DNA of 53,249 nt from Bacteroidota bacterium (GCA_013289045.1 JABDAU010000017.1:1-53249); one strand, 5' to 3'; positions 7,429 to 16,699 are shown, counted from the first letter of the stretch. Made by a program: numbers and translations. The notes: generated from the sequence alone by a model not told the origin.

Positions 7429-9057
7429 ATGGTTCTGATGTTGCTTAAATCCATAAAACGGCTTTTGTTACTGTCATTATTGCTGATCGCCGCTATTGAT
7501 CTGCAAGCTCAGCAAAAGATCGCCAAATGGGGTATCTATGAAGTAACATTAAAAGGCCCGGCTAACGGAAATCCTTTTATAGATACATGGCTGAGCGCCG
7601 AATTCAGGCATGGCGATAAAATATTTCACCCGGACGGCTTTTATGATGGTAATGGAATTTATAAGGTACGCTTTATGCCCGACGAGGAAGGTACGTGGAC
7701 TTATACAACGACAAGCAATAAGGACGCGCTTAACAAACAAACGGGTGAATTTATTTGCACCGCTGCGGACGCGAAAGTACACGGACCTGTAAGGGTACGA
7801 AACCAGTTTCATTTTGGATATGCCGATGGTACACCTTTTTATCCCTTCGGCACAACTATTTATGAATGGGCTTTCCAGGATGCAGAAACCAAGCAAAACA
7901 CTATCCAAACACTCAGCGCCTCTCCGTTCAATAAAGTACGGATGCTGGCCATAGCGCCTTACAGCGCAACCTATACGCAAGGTGTGGGTAAATTAAATAC
8001 GTTACCGTTTGTCGGAACGTCAAAAGAAAATTTTGACTTTACACGTTTCAATCCTGAATATTTTAAATCGCTGGAGGAGGACATTAAACAACTCGGCGAT
8101 ATTGGCGTAGAAGCCGATTTCATCCTGTTCAGGCCTTATGACAGGGGTAAGTGGGGATTTGATATGATGGCCGACTCAACCAATATTCTTTATCTTAAAT
8201 ACATGGTGGCCAGGTTTGCGGCTTATCATAACATTTGGTGGAGCATGTGTAATGAAAACAGCTTCATTAAACATCTAACCGATGCAGATTGGGACAGTTA
8301 CTTCCAGGTTGTACAAAAGGCCGACCCATATAACCATCTGCGATCCATACACAATGCCGATAGGCTGTATGATTATACAAAACCATGGGTTACCCATGTA
8401 AGCCTTCAATATTATAATGTAGTAAAAAGCCCCTGGGGTACATCGCTCCTGCGCGATATTTATAAAAAGCCCATTGTTAATGATGAAATTAATTACGAGG
8501 GCAACATTTCTAAAAGATGGGGACAACTGAGCGCGCAGGAAATGACCTTCCGCTTTTGGAATGCTTATATCGGGTGCGGATACGCAACGCATGGCGAAGC
8601 ACTGTCGGGAGGCTGGATAGGAAAAGGCGGGAAACTGGTTGGAGAAAGCCCTGCGAGGATCGCATTTTTGAGAAAGATAATCGAAACAGGGCCTTCTGAA
8701 GGAATGGAGCCTATAGACCATTATTATACGCCGAATATAGCAGGGAAGTACGGCGAATATTATCTTATTTATTTTGGAGAAGACAAGCCGTCAAAATGGA
8801 CATTCTCCTTACCAAAAAGCGGGATGACGGAAGGGCTGAAATTCAAGGCCGAAGTAATTGATACCTGGAACATGACCATAACGCCCGTAAACCAGGTATT
8901 CGAAGTAAAGAAAAATGACGAATATACTTTCACCGACAAGCAATCGGCAGCTATAACCTTGCCCGGCAAACCCTACATGGCTATTCGCATCCGCCTGGTG
9001 CCAGACGCGGCATCAAAAGGGCCGAAAACTAATAATAAAGGTGACGAATTGCAGTAA
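7429..9057 (+). CDS. secreted DUF5060/DUF4038/DUF5605-type glycoside hydrolase
   Basis: A 542-residue exported protein; the start may be 7429 or the ATG at 7438, both giving a signal peptide ending near IDLQAQ. An N-terminal beta-sandwich like DUF5060 (KWGIYEVTLKGPANGNPF, EGTWTYTT) precedes a TIM-barrel like DUF4038 (GTPFYPFGTTIYEW, FNKVRMLAIAPY) and a C-terminal beta domain like DUF5605. Candidate retaining catalytic residues are E276 in WWSMCNENS and E353 in IVNDEINYEG, the expected beta-4 and beta-7 positions of a clan GH-A-like barrel. Relatives in gut Bacteroidetes act on plant glycans such as pectin side chains. Substrate here is unknown. Seventeen bases separate it from the PL10 pectate lyase ATG, so the two are likely co-transcribed. 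Confidence 0.8.
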   Translation: MVLMLLKSIKRLLLLSLLLIAAIDLQAQQKIAKWGIYEVTLKGPANGNPFIDTWLSAEFRHGDKIFHPDGFYDGNGIYKVRFMPDEEGTWTYTTTSNKDALNKQTGEFICTAADAKVHGPVRVRNQFHFGYADGTPFYPFGTTIYEWAFQDAETKQNTIQTLSASPFNKVRMLAIAPYSATYTQGVGKLNTLPFVGTSKENFDFTRFNPEYFKSLEEDIKQLGDIGVEADFILFRPYDRGKWGFDMMADSTNILYLKYMVARFAAYHNIWWSMCNENSFIKHLTDADWDSYFQVVQKADPYNHLRSIHNADRLYDYTKPWVTHVSLQYYNVVKSPWGTSLLRDIYKKPIVNDEINYEGNISKRWGQLSAQEMTFRFWNAYIGCGYATHGEALSGGWIGKGGKLVGESPARIAFLRKIIETGPSEGMEPIDHYYTPNIAGKYGEYYLIYFGEDKPSKWTFSLPKSGMTEGLKFKAEVIDTWNMTITPVNQVFEVKKNDEYTFTDKQSAAITLPGKPYMAIRIRLVPDAASKGPKTNNKGDELQ

Positions 9058-9073
9058 TACGATAAAATCAATT

Positions 9074-10111
9074 ATGAAAATGATCTATCATTTCCCAAAA
9101 GTTATTTTAACCATTATAATTTGCTTTATGATGAGCTGGGTGAATGCCCAGGATCTGCAGGCCGATAACATGCTGCTTTTTCAGCGTGACAATGGCGGCT
9201 GGTTCAAGCAGTTTCATGAGAAGCCCTTTAGTTACAATGTAGTGTTCGCCCCTGTCGATAAGGAAGCCATTGCGGCCGAGGTTAAAGAAGGCGCAGCCAC
9301 GATAGACAATGACGCCACGAATAAAGAGATCAGGTACCTGGTTAATATTTACAAAACAGTAAGCAATCCCCGGTATTTGGCGGCTGCGGAAAAAGGTATC
9401 CGCTATTTATTGCAATCGCAGTACGCAAATGGTGGATTCCCCCAATATTATCCCGACAGAGGCTTGTACCGTAACGAGATCACTTATAATGATAACGCAA
9501 TGATCAATACCCTTAATGTGCTAAGGGACGTTGCATTGCACCAAAACGGCTTTGAGATAGTTGATCAACAATTGGTAGCGCCTTGTGCCGCTGCCGTAAG
9601 TAAAGGTGTGGATTGCATTTTAAAAACACAGATAAAGGTAGATGGTAAGCTTACCGCGTGGTGCCAGCAATACAACGAAAAAACGCTGGAGCCGGCCAAA
9701 GCCAGGGCTTACGAACTGCCGTCCATCAGCGGTGCTGAAAGTGTGGGTATTATTGAATTTTTGATCAGTCAGCCTGCGCAAACGCCGGAAACCAGGCGTG
9801 CAATTACAGCAGCAGTAGCATGGCTGAACGCCGTCAAGATCACCGGGTATAAATTTGTAATAAATGTACCCGATGTAAACGCCCCCGAGGGAAAAGACCG
9901 CAGGTTGCTGCCGGATAGCAATTCGACGGTTTGGGCAAGGTTTTACGAAATAGGCACTAACCGGCCTTTCTTTTGCGACCGTGACGGTATTAAGAAATAT
10001 GACCTGAGAGAACTGAGCTACGAGCGGCGCGACAATTATGGCTGGTATGGAACCTGGCCAAAAAAATTATTGGAAAACGATTATCCTGCCTGGCTCAAAA
10101 AACAAAACTAA
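9074..10111 (+). CDS. PL10 family pectate lyase, secreted
   Basis: A 345-residue exported enzyme. The ATG at 9074 is chosen because it begins the signal peptide (MKMIYHFPKVILTII...WVNAQ) and clears the upstream stop; an earlier frame opening at 9041 overlaps the previous gene. The (alpha/alpha)3-toroid PL10 signature is clear: DNGGWFKQ, ATIDNDAT, SQYANGGFPQYYPDRG with ITYNDNAM, then AWCQQYN, PSISGAES and the C-terminal RRDNYGWYGTWP. PL10 enzymes cut homogalacturonan by Ca-dependent beta-elimination. It is the second gene of a pair with the DUF5060-type glycosidase, supporting a pectin-directed module. No SusCD genes are adjacent. Confidence 0.9.
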   Translation: MKMIYHFPKVILTIIICFMMSWVNAQDLQADNMLLFQRDNGGWFKQFHEKPFSYNVVFAPVDKEAIAAEVKEGAATIDNDATNKEIRYLVNIYKTVSNPRYLAAAEKGIRYLLQSQYANGGFPQYYPDRGLYRNEITYNDNAMINTLNVLRDVALHQNGFEIVDQQLVAPCAAAVSKGVDCILKTQIKVDGKLTAWCQQYNEKTLEPAKARAYELPSISGAESVGIIEFLISQPAQTPETRRAITAAVAWLNAVKITGYKFVINVPDVNAPEGKDRRLLPDSNSTVWARFYEIGTNRPFFCDRDGIKKYDLRELSYERRDNYGWYGTWPKKLLENDYPAWLKKQN

Positions 10112-10363
10112 ATGCGTTACCGATCTATTTGTTGGCTTTGGTAAAATATTGGTAGCTTTACATAAACCGCGAACGCAATTTAGGGTAGCCTTCAAGCGTT
10201 AACTTTCGGCGGTCCTGATAAATTAATATTTTAATTGAAAACCTTTAAATCGCCTATTAGTAAATAGGCCTATAAAAAATTACTATAATTTTCTCCATTG
10301 GCAATCAATTAAACCAATCGTATGTTACAGAAGGAGTATTTATTTTAGCTGTCTATATTATAT

Positions 10364-10717
10364 ATGTCAACATTGTTTATCGGAGGCCTCTCTCCCGCTA
10401 CTGAAGAAATTGAAATTGCCAAGCTAATAATGCCTTTCGGCCAGATCAATACCATCAAAATCGTAAGGGATAAGCTATCAGGAAAATCCAAGGGGTTTGC
10501 CTTTGTGGAAATGCAAAAAGACGACGAAGCGGAAGAAGCGTCAATTCAGTTGGATGGCGAAGTTTGGCAGGAAAACAAGCTGACTGTTAAAATACAGATT
10601 GAACAACCAAAAAGGCCGGTTAAACCATTCTTTAAAAGCAAACCGTTCACGAGCGGGAATTACGTTAAGGTTGGGCCTAAAGACAGCCAGGAAAAGCACA
10701 AGCGTCCGCGCCGGTAG
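10364..10717 (+). CDS. RRM domain RNA-binding protein
   Basis: A 117-residue protein with one RNA-recognition motif at about residues 3-78. RNP2 is LFIGGL and RNP1 is KGFAFVEM, both with the aromatic and basic residues that contact RNA. The C-terminal 40 residues are basic (Lys, Arg, Pro) and probably disordered. Such small RRM proteins are common in Bacteroidota, often as several paralogues, and act as post-transcriptional regulators in phyla where Hfq is frequently absent. Position alone gives no target. The 252-base upstream gap holds no recognisable gene. Confidence 0.92.
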   Translation: MSTLFIGGLSPATEEIEIAKLIMPFGQINTIKIVRDKLSGKSKGFAFVEMQKDDEAEEASIQLDGEVWQENKLTVKIQIEQPKRPVKPFFKSKPFTSGNYVKVGPKDSQEKHKRPRR

Positions 10718-10917
10718 GTGGATTAACCGCTACCATATCAAGCACGAGCGACCGGGAAAGCCGCCTAAAAATAAACCCATCCCGGTTTCTCATAATAGCC
10801 TTACTTTCTGCCCGGGGTTAACCTTTCCTATTAGGAATAATTTGCCTCACCTAAAAATATATCATTATCTTTATAATGACATATATATCCTATACCTTTT
10901 AGAAAACCACCTATCTT

Positions 10918-12429
10918 ATGGCAAATCAGCTTTATACCAAACTGCTTAGAAGATTTGGAACGCTCCCTACCGGAAGGGAGAAACGCCAATACATGCAAAC
11001 CCAACAAGTAGAACTTTCCTCGCAGGTAAATAACCTGTTTGAAGAAAAACTCGCTCCGGATACTCAAAAGAGCATCATTGTGGTAGGTGCCGGTTTTGCG
11101 GGGCTGTCAGCGGCGTATTACCTGGCTAAACAAGGTCATAAAGTAAGCGTAATGGAAGCAAGCAACCGGATAGGCGGTAGGGTGCTTAGCGATAGGGGTA
11201 ATTTTGCCAAAGGACAAATTATAGAATTTGGTGCTGAGCTGATCGGCTCAAATCATCCGCAATGGATAGGTCTTGCAAAGGAGTTTGGGCTAAGTTTCGA
11301 TGTAGTGACCGGTGAAGATATGTTTGAAGGTGCTGGTCTGACGGAACCTTTAATCATCAACGGCAAACCAGTCTCAGAGGATGAAGCCCACAGCCTCTTT
11401 CTGAACATGAAACCCGTGCTTGACGCACTCACCATTAAATCAAAGCCCATAATTTGGGATAGCCCGTGGAACAGCCCCAATGCTGCTGAGCTTGATAACC
11501 AGTCACTTTATGCGTGGTTCATTAAGCAGATATCAGGCATGCCTATCCCTGTAGAAGATAAAAACCTGCTGATCTCAGCATTGGTGGCTGATTTTGAAAA
11601 CAATAATGTAGTTGCCTGTGATAAACAAAGCCTGCTTGCTGTGCTTGCCCAGATCAAGGCGGGAGGCGAAGACCTATACTGGTCAATGACTGAGGTTTTC
11701 CGCTGCAGTGGTGGAAATGACCTTTTAGCGACCAGATTATGTGAGGATAAACGTTTCGAGCTGCTACTTAATAATCCTGTAGAAGAAATCGATATGCAGG
11801 ATGCAAACATGGTAATCGTTCGTACAAAAACTGCGGTGCACCAGGCAGACTATGTTGTACTCGCAACGCCTCCCACGGTATGGGGCAAAATTAAAATGGA
11901 TAGAACAATTTTCAATCTTGCAGGCCAGCAGGGGCCCGCGGTTAAATTTATGAGTGCTGTTACCAGTCGTTTTTGGATTAAAAATGGAGTAGCTCCTTCC
12001 GGTCTGTGCGGGGGCTTGGGAATGAGCTGGGAAGCCAGCGATAACCAGGCGGAGCTGGGTGATAAACGTTTCGGTTTATCCTGCTTTGCAGGTGGTTCTT
12101 TTGCAGATAATATACTAAAGAAAGGACAGGATGAAAGAGAGAAGTATTATAGTGATGAACTCGAAAAAATATTTAAGGGCTATATTGCCGCACGACAGAA
12201 TAAACATTTTCAATCCTGGCCTGCAGTGGAGTGGATCATGACCGGCTATTCTTTTCCGGCATTGAATGAAGTTGTCAATAAAATTAAGCCTTTGAACGAG
12301 CCTTACAAAAGGATGTACTTTGCAGGTGAGCATACCTGCGCAGGATTTTGGGGATATATGGAGGGTGCACTGCGATCTGGCATGCTAGCTGCAGAAAGAA
12401 TTCAAAAGGCTATAGCTGAAAGCGAATAG
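10918..12429 (+). CDS. FAD-dependent amine oxidase family protein
   Basis: A 503-residue flavoprotein of the monoamine oxidase/polyamine oxidase/phytoene desaturase fold. After about 50 variable residues comes the FAD Rossmann motif VVGAGFAG (G57-x-G59-xx-G62) with an acidic ribose binder E80, then NRIGGRV. The C-terminal FAD motif AGEHTCAGFWGYMEGAL, near residue 462, is also intact. No signal peptide is visible. The substrate cannot be deduced; relatives oxidise primary amines, polyamines or amino acids, releasing hydrogen peroxide. The 200 bases upstream contain a 13-base palindrome (TTCCTATTAGGAA near 10825) and an AT-rich hairpin (about 10859-10884), which might be regulatory. Confidence 0.88.
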   Translation: MANQLYTKLLRRFGTLPTGREKRQYMQTQQVELSSQVNNLFEEKLAPDTQKSIIVVGAGFAGLSAAYYLAKQGHKVSVMEASNRIGGRVLSDRGNFAKGQIIEFGAELIGSNHPQWIGLAKEFGLSFDVVTGEDMFEGAGLTEPLIINGKPVSEDEAHSLFLNMKPVLDALTIKSKPIIWDSPWNSPNAAELDNQSLYAWFIKQISGMPIPVEDKNLLISALVADFENNNVVACDKQSLLAVLAQIKAGGEDLYWSMTEVFRCSGGNDLLATRLCEDKRFELLLNNPVEEIDMQDANMVIVRTKTAVHQADYVVLATPPTVWGKIKMDRTIFNLAGQQGPAVKFMSAVTSRFWIKNGVAPSGLCGGLGMSWEASDNQAELGDKRFGLSCFAGGSFADNILKKGQDEREKYYSDELEKIFKGYIAARQNKHFQSWPAVEWIMTGYSFPALNEVVNKIKPLNEPYKRMYFAGEHTCAGFWGYMEGALRSGMLAAERIQKAIAESE

Positions 12430-12482
12430 TGATTAAAAATTCTTTTGCTGAAAAATAACAAAGCCGGTTCGATAGCCCTGAA

Positions 12483-12516
12483 CAAAAAAGAGGTACCGCT
12501 AACCAGGCGGTACCTC
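12483..12516 (-). terminator. intrinsic terminator for the GH95 transcript
   Basis: A perfect 10-bp stem, GAGGTACCGC with GCGGTACCTC, and a 7-base loop; on the - strand it is followed by CTTTTTTG. It lies about 50 bases beyond the GH95 stop and marks the end of the long - strand run. Confidence 0.88.
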
Positions 12517-12563
12517 AATCTATATAAACTAACCAAAACCAGGCAGTATTTGGATCCTGCCTA

Positions 12564-14921
12564 TCAGACCTTTAATTTCTTTACTGTAATTATTTTAATT
12601 ACGCCGTTCACCCTTACTTTAACCTTTCGCTGGTAAGGGGAGAATATCTCGAAATCGACTATTTTGCCGTCGCGCCACTTCATGTTTACAGTGTAGTTCC
12701 CTTGTGCCTTTAGGCCTTTTACTTCCCCGGTTTCTTTCCAGGCAGCAGGTAAAGCAGGCAGCAGGTCAATGAAGCCCGCATGGCTCTGTATCAGCATTTC
12801 AGCGATCGCAGCAGTTCCGCCGCAATTACCATCAAGCTGAAATGGCGGCCCGGCCGATAAAAGGTTGGGGTATACCCCACCTCCGGCGCCGTAATTAATT
12901 TCTGTTTTCCGCGTCATCCGCATCAGGTCTTTATACAATTTAAAAGCTCGGTCACCGTCGTGAAGCCTTGCCCAAAAAAGCATTTTGTAAGCGAGCGACC
13001 AACTGGTACCGTCATCGCCCCTGGCTTCGAGGGTTTTTTTGCTGGCCTCTGCCAGTTCGGGCGTGGTTTCAGGCGTTATCAGCGAAGCAGGATATAAACC
13101 ATATAAATGAGAAATATGCCGGTGATGAGGTTCTGTTTCTTTGTAGTCTTCCAGCCATTCCATTAGTCTTCCGTCCTTTGCCACCTGTCCTGCAGGGGGG
13201 ATCTGTGCCAATCTGCCTGCCAGGTATTTCAGGAAATCAGGATCCTGGTTCAACTCTTTTGCAGCAAAGATCACGTTGCTGAACAGCTCCCTGATGATCT
13301 GATTATCAATTGTGGGGCCCATGCAAATACTGGCTACGTGCCCATTAGGCATGTAAAAAGCATTTTCGGGCGATGAAGAAGGTGAAGTGACCAGCCATCC
13401 TGTTTGGGGATCTTTAATCAGCAGGCTGTTGTAAAACTGGGCCGCTCCTTTAATTATGGGATAGATCTCCCTCAGGTAGTTTTTATCCTGGGTAAATAAG
13501 TAATGCCGCCAAAGGTTATTAGACAGCCAGCCCGGGCCTACCTTGGTACTACCCCAGTTGGCCGATTCTCCCGGCTCGGTAAATCCCCACACATTAACGA
13601 TCACATGCGCTATCCAGCCATCCGCATTGTAATACGCTTTGGCGGTGCGATGACCATTTTTCATCAGGCCCCTGACGAATTCTGTAAGCGGCAGGTCAAG
13701 TTCCGGGAGGTTGGCTACTTCCACCGGCCAGTGGCACATTTGCAAGTTGAGGTCGACGTGATAATCGCTGTTCCAGGGGGTTTGCACCTGGTTCGCCCAC
13801 AGCCCCTGCAGGTTTGGTGGCAGCAAGCCAACGCGGATAGTGCTGATGAGCAGGTACCGGCCGAATTGAAAAAAAAGCGCGGGTAAACCGGTATCCGATT
13901 GCGGGCCCTGTTGAAATTGCGTCAGCCTTTGGTCGGTGGTCAGGCTGTCAGCAGCGGTCGTTCCCAGCGTAATGCTGACACGGTTAAACAGCCGCTGATA
14001 ATTTTTAATATGCGCCTGCTTTTGCGATACATAGGTTTTGGCGAGCGCCGATGCCATAATTGTCTTCGCATGCAGTTTATAACCGGCATCTTTATAGTCA
14101 GTTTTGGCGGAAACATACAGGATCACTTCAGTAGCGTTATGTATTTCTATCTGTTTACTCCCGTATGATAGCTTGCCGTCCTTTACACTGGCTTTTACAA
14201 GCCCGTAATAACGCATTCCGCCGCCGCCGTGGCCATTATCCAGTTGTCCTTCTATTTCCAGACCGGCATTACCCGCCGTAGTGGCGAACCGTTCGGGCCG
14301 GTCTATTGAAACGTTTAGGCTGATCTGTCCGGGCTTATCAGCGGTGATCCGGATAACATCAATATCGGTGCCGAAACCGGTAAAATATTCCCGGGTGTAA
14401 TGTGTACCATTTACGGTGTAAGAACAACGTGCTACAGCGTCTTTTAACAACAGCTCGCGTTTATAGTTCACCGCATCGGGCGTATTGGTGTTAGAACCGG
14501 GATACGAGAATTGCAAATGCAGATTGGCCAGTATCTGGTAGCTGCCAAATGGTTCTTTCGCACCGTTGCCATTCCCGGACCCTGCCCCCCGGCAAATAAA
14601 GTCCCGGTTGACGATGGCTTGCGCCTCGTCATTTTTACCTTCAAGTAACAGCTGTCTCACCTGGGGCAGGCTTTTATAGGCGTTATAGTTATTTGCGTCC
14701 TGTGGCGACCCGGACCATAGGGTAATATCGTTCAGCACGATATTTTCGTCGGTTACGCTGCCGTCAGGCATCATGCCGAGCCTTCCGTTGCCAAGCGGCA
14801 GCGTCTCTTCCCACTGGCGTGCCGGCTTATCATACCATAGCCTTAAATTTTTGTCCTGGCCAAAACAAACCGATACGGCAAGGATGCTGTATAACAGCAC
14901 ACTGTAAATTATCCCCTTCAT
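12564..14921 (-). CDS. GH95 family alpha-L-fucosidase (or alpha-L-galactosidase), secreted
   Basis: A 785-residue exported enzyme with a signal peptide ending near SVCFGQ. The N-terminal beta domain carries the GH95 hallmark LWYDKPARQWEETLPLGNGR. The (alpha/alpha)6 domain carries WNSDYH, QMCHWP and HRHISHLYGLYP, and a C-terminal beta domain follows. By analogy with Bifidobacterium AfcA (acid Glu566, Asn421/Asn423, Asp766), the likely acid is E588 in LMEWLED, and the QLDGNCG motif supplies the late Asp. The Asn-x-Asn pair reads D390-L-N392 here, which may be a subfamily trait. GH95 enzymes remove terminal alpha-1,2-L-fucose by inversion. The gene is 27 bases downstream of the fucose dehydrogenase-like SDR, consistent with a fucose-release and oxidation operon. 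Confidence 0.9.
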   Translation of the reverse strand: MKGIIYSVLLYSILAVSVCFGQDKNLRLWYDKPARQWEETLPLGNGRLGMMPDGSVTDENIVLNDITLWSGSPQDANNYNAYKSLPQVRQLLLEGKNDEAQAIVNRDFICRGAGSGNGNGAKEPFGSYQILANLHLQFSYPGSNTNTPDAVNYKRELLLKDAVARCSYTVNGTHYTREYFTGFGTDIDVIRITADKPGQISLNVSIDRPERFATTAGNAGLEIEGQLDNGHGGGGMRYYGLVKASVKDGKLSYGSKQIEIHNATEVILYVSAKTDYKDAGYKLHAKTIMASALAKTYVSQKQAHIKNYQRLFNRVSITLGTTAADSLTTDQRLTQFQQGPQSDTGLPALFFQFGRYLLISTIRVGLLPPNLQGLWANQVQTPWNSDYHVDLNLQMCHWPVEVANLPELDLPLTEFVRGLMKNGHRTAKAYYNADGWIAHVIVNVWGFTEPGESANWGSTKVGPGWLSNNLWRHYLFTQDKNYLREIYPIIKGAAQFYNSLLIKDPQTGWLVTSPSSSPENAFYMPNGHVASICMGPTIDNQIIRELFSNVIFAAKELNQDPDFLKYLAGRLAQIPPAGQVAKDGRLMEWLEDYKETEPHHRHISHLYGLYPASLITPETTPELAEASKKTLEARGDDGTSWSLAYKMLFWARLHDGDRAFKLYKDLMRMTRKTEINYGAGGGVYPNLLSAGPPFQLDGNCGGTAAIAEMLIQSHAGFIDLLPALPAAWKETGEVKGLKAQGNYTVNMKWRDGKIVDFEIFSPYQRKVKVRVNGVIKIITVKKLKV

Positions 14922-14948
14922 TATCTTTTTATAATATTGTTTAATATG

Positions 14949-15743
14949 CTAATCTTCGGCAATGATCGCCCTATCCAAATGAACATAACCGCCATCCACA
15001 TGCATGAGCTGGCCGGTGGTATGACTGGATCTTGGAGACAGCAGGAAGACAACCATATTGGCAATTTCCTCCGGCGTGGTCATCCTTTTGCCCAGCGGTA
15101 TCTTTCGGGTGATAGACTTCAGTTTTCTTTCACTGTCCGGCAGCGTGCTTATCCAGCTTTCATACATCGGCGTCCAGCACTCCGATACAATAACGGCATT
15201 CGCCCGGATACCATACGGGAGCAATTCAACCGCCCACTCTCTTGTCAGTGAGTTTCGTCCGCCATTGGCCGCAGCGTAAGCTGACGTGTTGCCCTGGCCT
15301 GTTTCGGCGGTTTTGGAGCTGATGTTGACAATGGCCGCACCTTCCGCCAGTTTAAGTAATGGCAAGGCATAATGTGCGAGCAGGTAGTAGTGCACCAGGT
15401 TCCTGTGCAGGCTTTGCATAAATTGCACATAATCGCCCTTTTCCAGGCCGACACCGTCATTCACACCGGCATTATTTACCAGTCCGTCTATACGGCCATA
15501 TTTGGCAATAACCGTATCAATTGCCAGCTTGCACTCTTCCGGGATGGTCAGCTCGGCAGTTACCTGGAAAGCGTCCCCTCCCGTAGCCTTAACCTCGGCA
15601 ACGACTGCTTCATTATCATTCACGTGATGGCCAATGATCACCGGGATGGCTCCCTCTTTAGCAAGCGTTGTAACTATTGCTTTGCCAATACCCCTGGCGC
15701 CGCCGCTTACAATAATAACTTTATCTGTTAGTTCAAGATTCAT
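14949..15743 (-). CDS. L-fucose dehydrogenase-like SDR lacking the catalytic lysine
   Basis: A 264-residue short-chain dehydrogenase. The NAD(P) motif GGARGIG (about 14-20), the structural NNAG motif and the active-site S143 and Y156 are present, but the YxxxK motif reads Y156-A-A-A-N160 (codon AAT at 15266-15264, - strand). In classical SDRs the Lys lowers the Tyr pKa and binds the nicotinamide ribose, so activity should be strongly reduced or altered. Context points to oxidation of L-fucose to fuconolactone: the lactonase-like gene ends 10 bases upstream and GH95 follows 27 bases downstream. Similarity to L-fucose dehydrogenases is judged from the TREWAVEL helix and the operon. Confidence 0.85.
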   Translation of the reverse strand: MNLELTDKVIIVSGGARGIGKAIVTTLAKEGAIPVIIGHHVNDNEAVVAEVKATGGDAFQVTAELTIPEECKLAIDTVIAKYGRIDGLVNNAGVNDGVGLEKGDYVQFMQSLHRNLVHYYLLAHYALPLLKLAEGAAIVNISSKTAETGQGNTSAYAAANGGRNSLTREWAVELLPYGIRANAVIVSECWTPMYESWISTLPDSERKLKSITRKIPLGKRMTTPEEIANMVVFLLSPRSSHTTGQLMHVDGGYVHLDRAIIAED

Positions 15744-15753
15744 ATTATATTTT

Positions 15754-16587
15754 TTACAGGTTATAGAATTTTATGGCATTCCCTCCCCAGAAATTTATTT
15801 TCTGGTCAGATGATAACATGTCGGACGTGTAAAGGTCAAGCAGTTCAGCCCATTGCCGGTAAGATGCCGCGATCAGGCAGACCGGCCAGTCAGAGCCGAA
15901 CATGAGCCGGTCAGGTCCAAAAGCGTCAAATACGACGTCGAGGTATGGGATCAATCCCGTCGGTGTCCAGCTTTGTATATCTGCTTCGGTGACCATCCCC
16001 GATACTTTACAAAACACATTCGGCGATTCGGCGATTGTCCGGATGTCTTTTTCCCACTCCTTTATTTTCCCCGCTTTGATCAGCGGTTTAGCAAGATGAT
16101 CGACGACCATAGGCTGTTCAGGAAAGTCATTGACAAATTCGATCGCATATTTCAAATGCTTCGGATAAATCAGGACATCATAGGTAAAGCCATGTTGCCG
16201 GAGTGCTTTGATCCCCCTTTTGAAATCAGGATGTAACATATGCCTATCGTCCGGCTCAGACTGGAGTATGTGTCGGAAGCCTTTCAACTTCCTGTTCAAG
16301 CTCAGTTTTTCCAACCTTTCGTTTATATCATCCGCTTTGAGGTCCACCCATCCGACGACCCCTTTTATAAATCCATTGACTGCCGCCAGCTCTAACAAAA
16401 ACTCCGTTTCTGCATCGGTTTGTGCCACTTGCACAGTCACGCAGCCATCAATACCCAACCCCTGTACCGCCGCATAGAGATCATCCGGCATAAAATCGCG
16501 CCTAATGGCGGTCATCTCCTGGGTCATCCAGGAATCTTTCTTGGGATGATAATACCAGAAATGCTGGTGCGAATCAATTCTTTGCAT
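15754..16587 (-). CDS. amidohydrolase family L-fucono-1,5-lactonase-like
   Basis: A 277-residue COG3618-type amidohydrolase. The ATG at 16587 is chosen because it directly begins MQRIDSHQHFWYYHP, the standard family N-terminus; 17 further upstream codons are open but belong to the overlapping remnant. Metal and substrate motifs are intact: DSHQHFW, LKGFRHILQ, VVDHLAKP, CKVSG and FGSDWPVC. The family hydrolyses sugar lactones, here probably L-fuconolactone to L-fuconate. The start overlaps by 14 bases the end of an FAH-family remnant, the usual tight spacing of an ancestral operon. It is cytoplasmic (no signal peptide). Confidence 0.87.
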   Translation of the reverse strand: MQRIDSHQHFWYYHPKKDSWMTQEMTAIRRDFMPDDLYAAVQGLGIDGCVTVQVAQTDAETEFLLELAAVNGFIKGVVGWVDLKADDINERLEKLSLNRKLKGFRHILQSEPDDRHMLHPDFKRGIKALRQHGFTYDVLIYPKHLKYAIEFVNDFPEQPMVVDHLAKPLIKAGKIKEWEKDIRTIAESPNVFCKVSGMVTEADIQSWTPTGLIPYLDVVFDAFGPDRLMFGSDWPVCLIAASYRQWAELLDLYTSDMLSSDQKINFWGGNAIKFYNL

Positions 16588-16699
16588 ATAGTTTGACTTT
16601 TTGTTTTGGAACACCCAGGACATCGATACCTGGTTCAATAAGGTCGCCTTCTTTCAAATATACCGGTTCGGGCTTCATATCCATTTCAACACCTGCAGC
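16574..16699 (-). pseudogene. 3' remnant of a fumarylacetoacetate hydrolase family gene
   Basis: The - strand frame reads 42 codons with the pattern VEMDMKPEPVYLKEGDLIE followed by GIDVLGVPKQKVK, which matches the C-terminal end of FAH-family hydrolases (family pattern: GxGMxxKPPxYLKPGD..E..GLGxQRQ). It has no start, is closed upstream by TAA (16702-16700), and the sequence before that is the 3' end of the outer-membrane barrel gene. In fucose pathways an FAH-family enzyme typically acts on 2,4-diketo-3-deoxy-fuconate. The remnant overlaps the lactonase start by 14 bases, as expected if the full gene once preceded it. A deletion appears to have removed its first 80-85 percent. Confidence 0.75.

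Noticed and set aside
10599..10949. A 116-codon frame overlapping the RRM gene end.
   Set aside because: Shadow frame of the RRM gene running into an AT-rich gap; no protein character beyond the overlap.
12445..12636. A 63-codon frame between the amine oxidase and GH95 genes.
   Set aside because: It spans the GH95 terminator hairpin and the antisense of the GH95 end, so it is not a gene.
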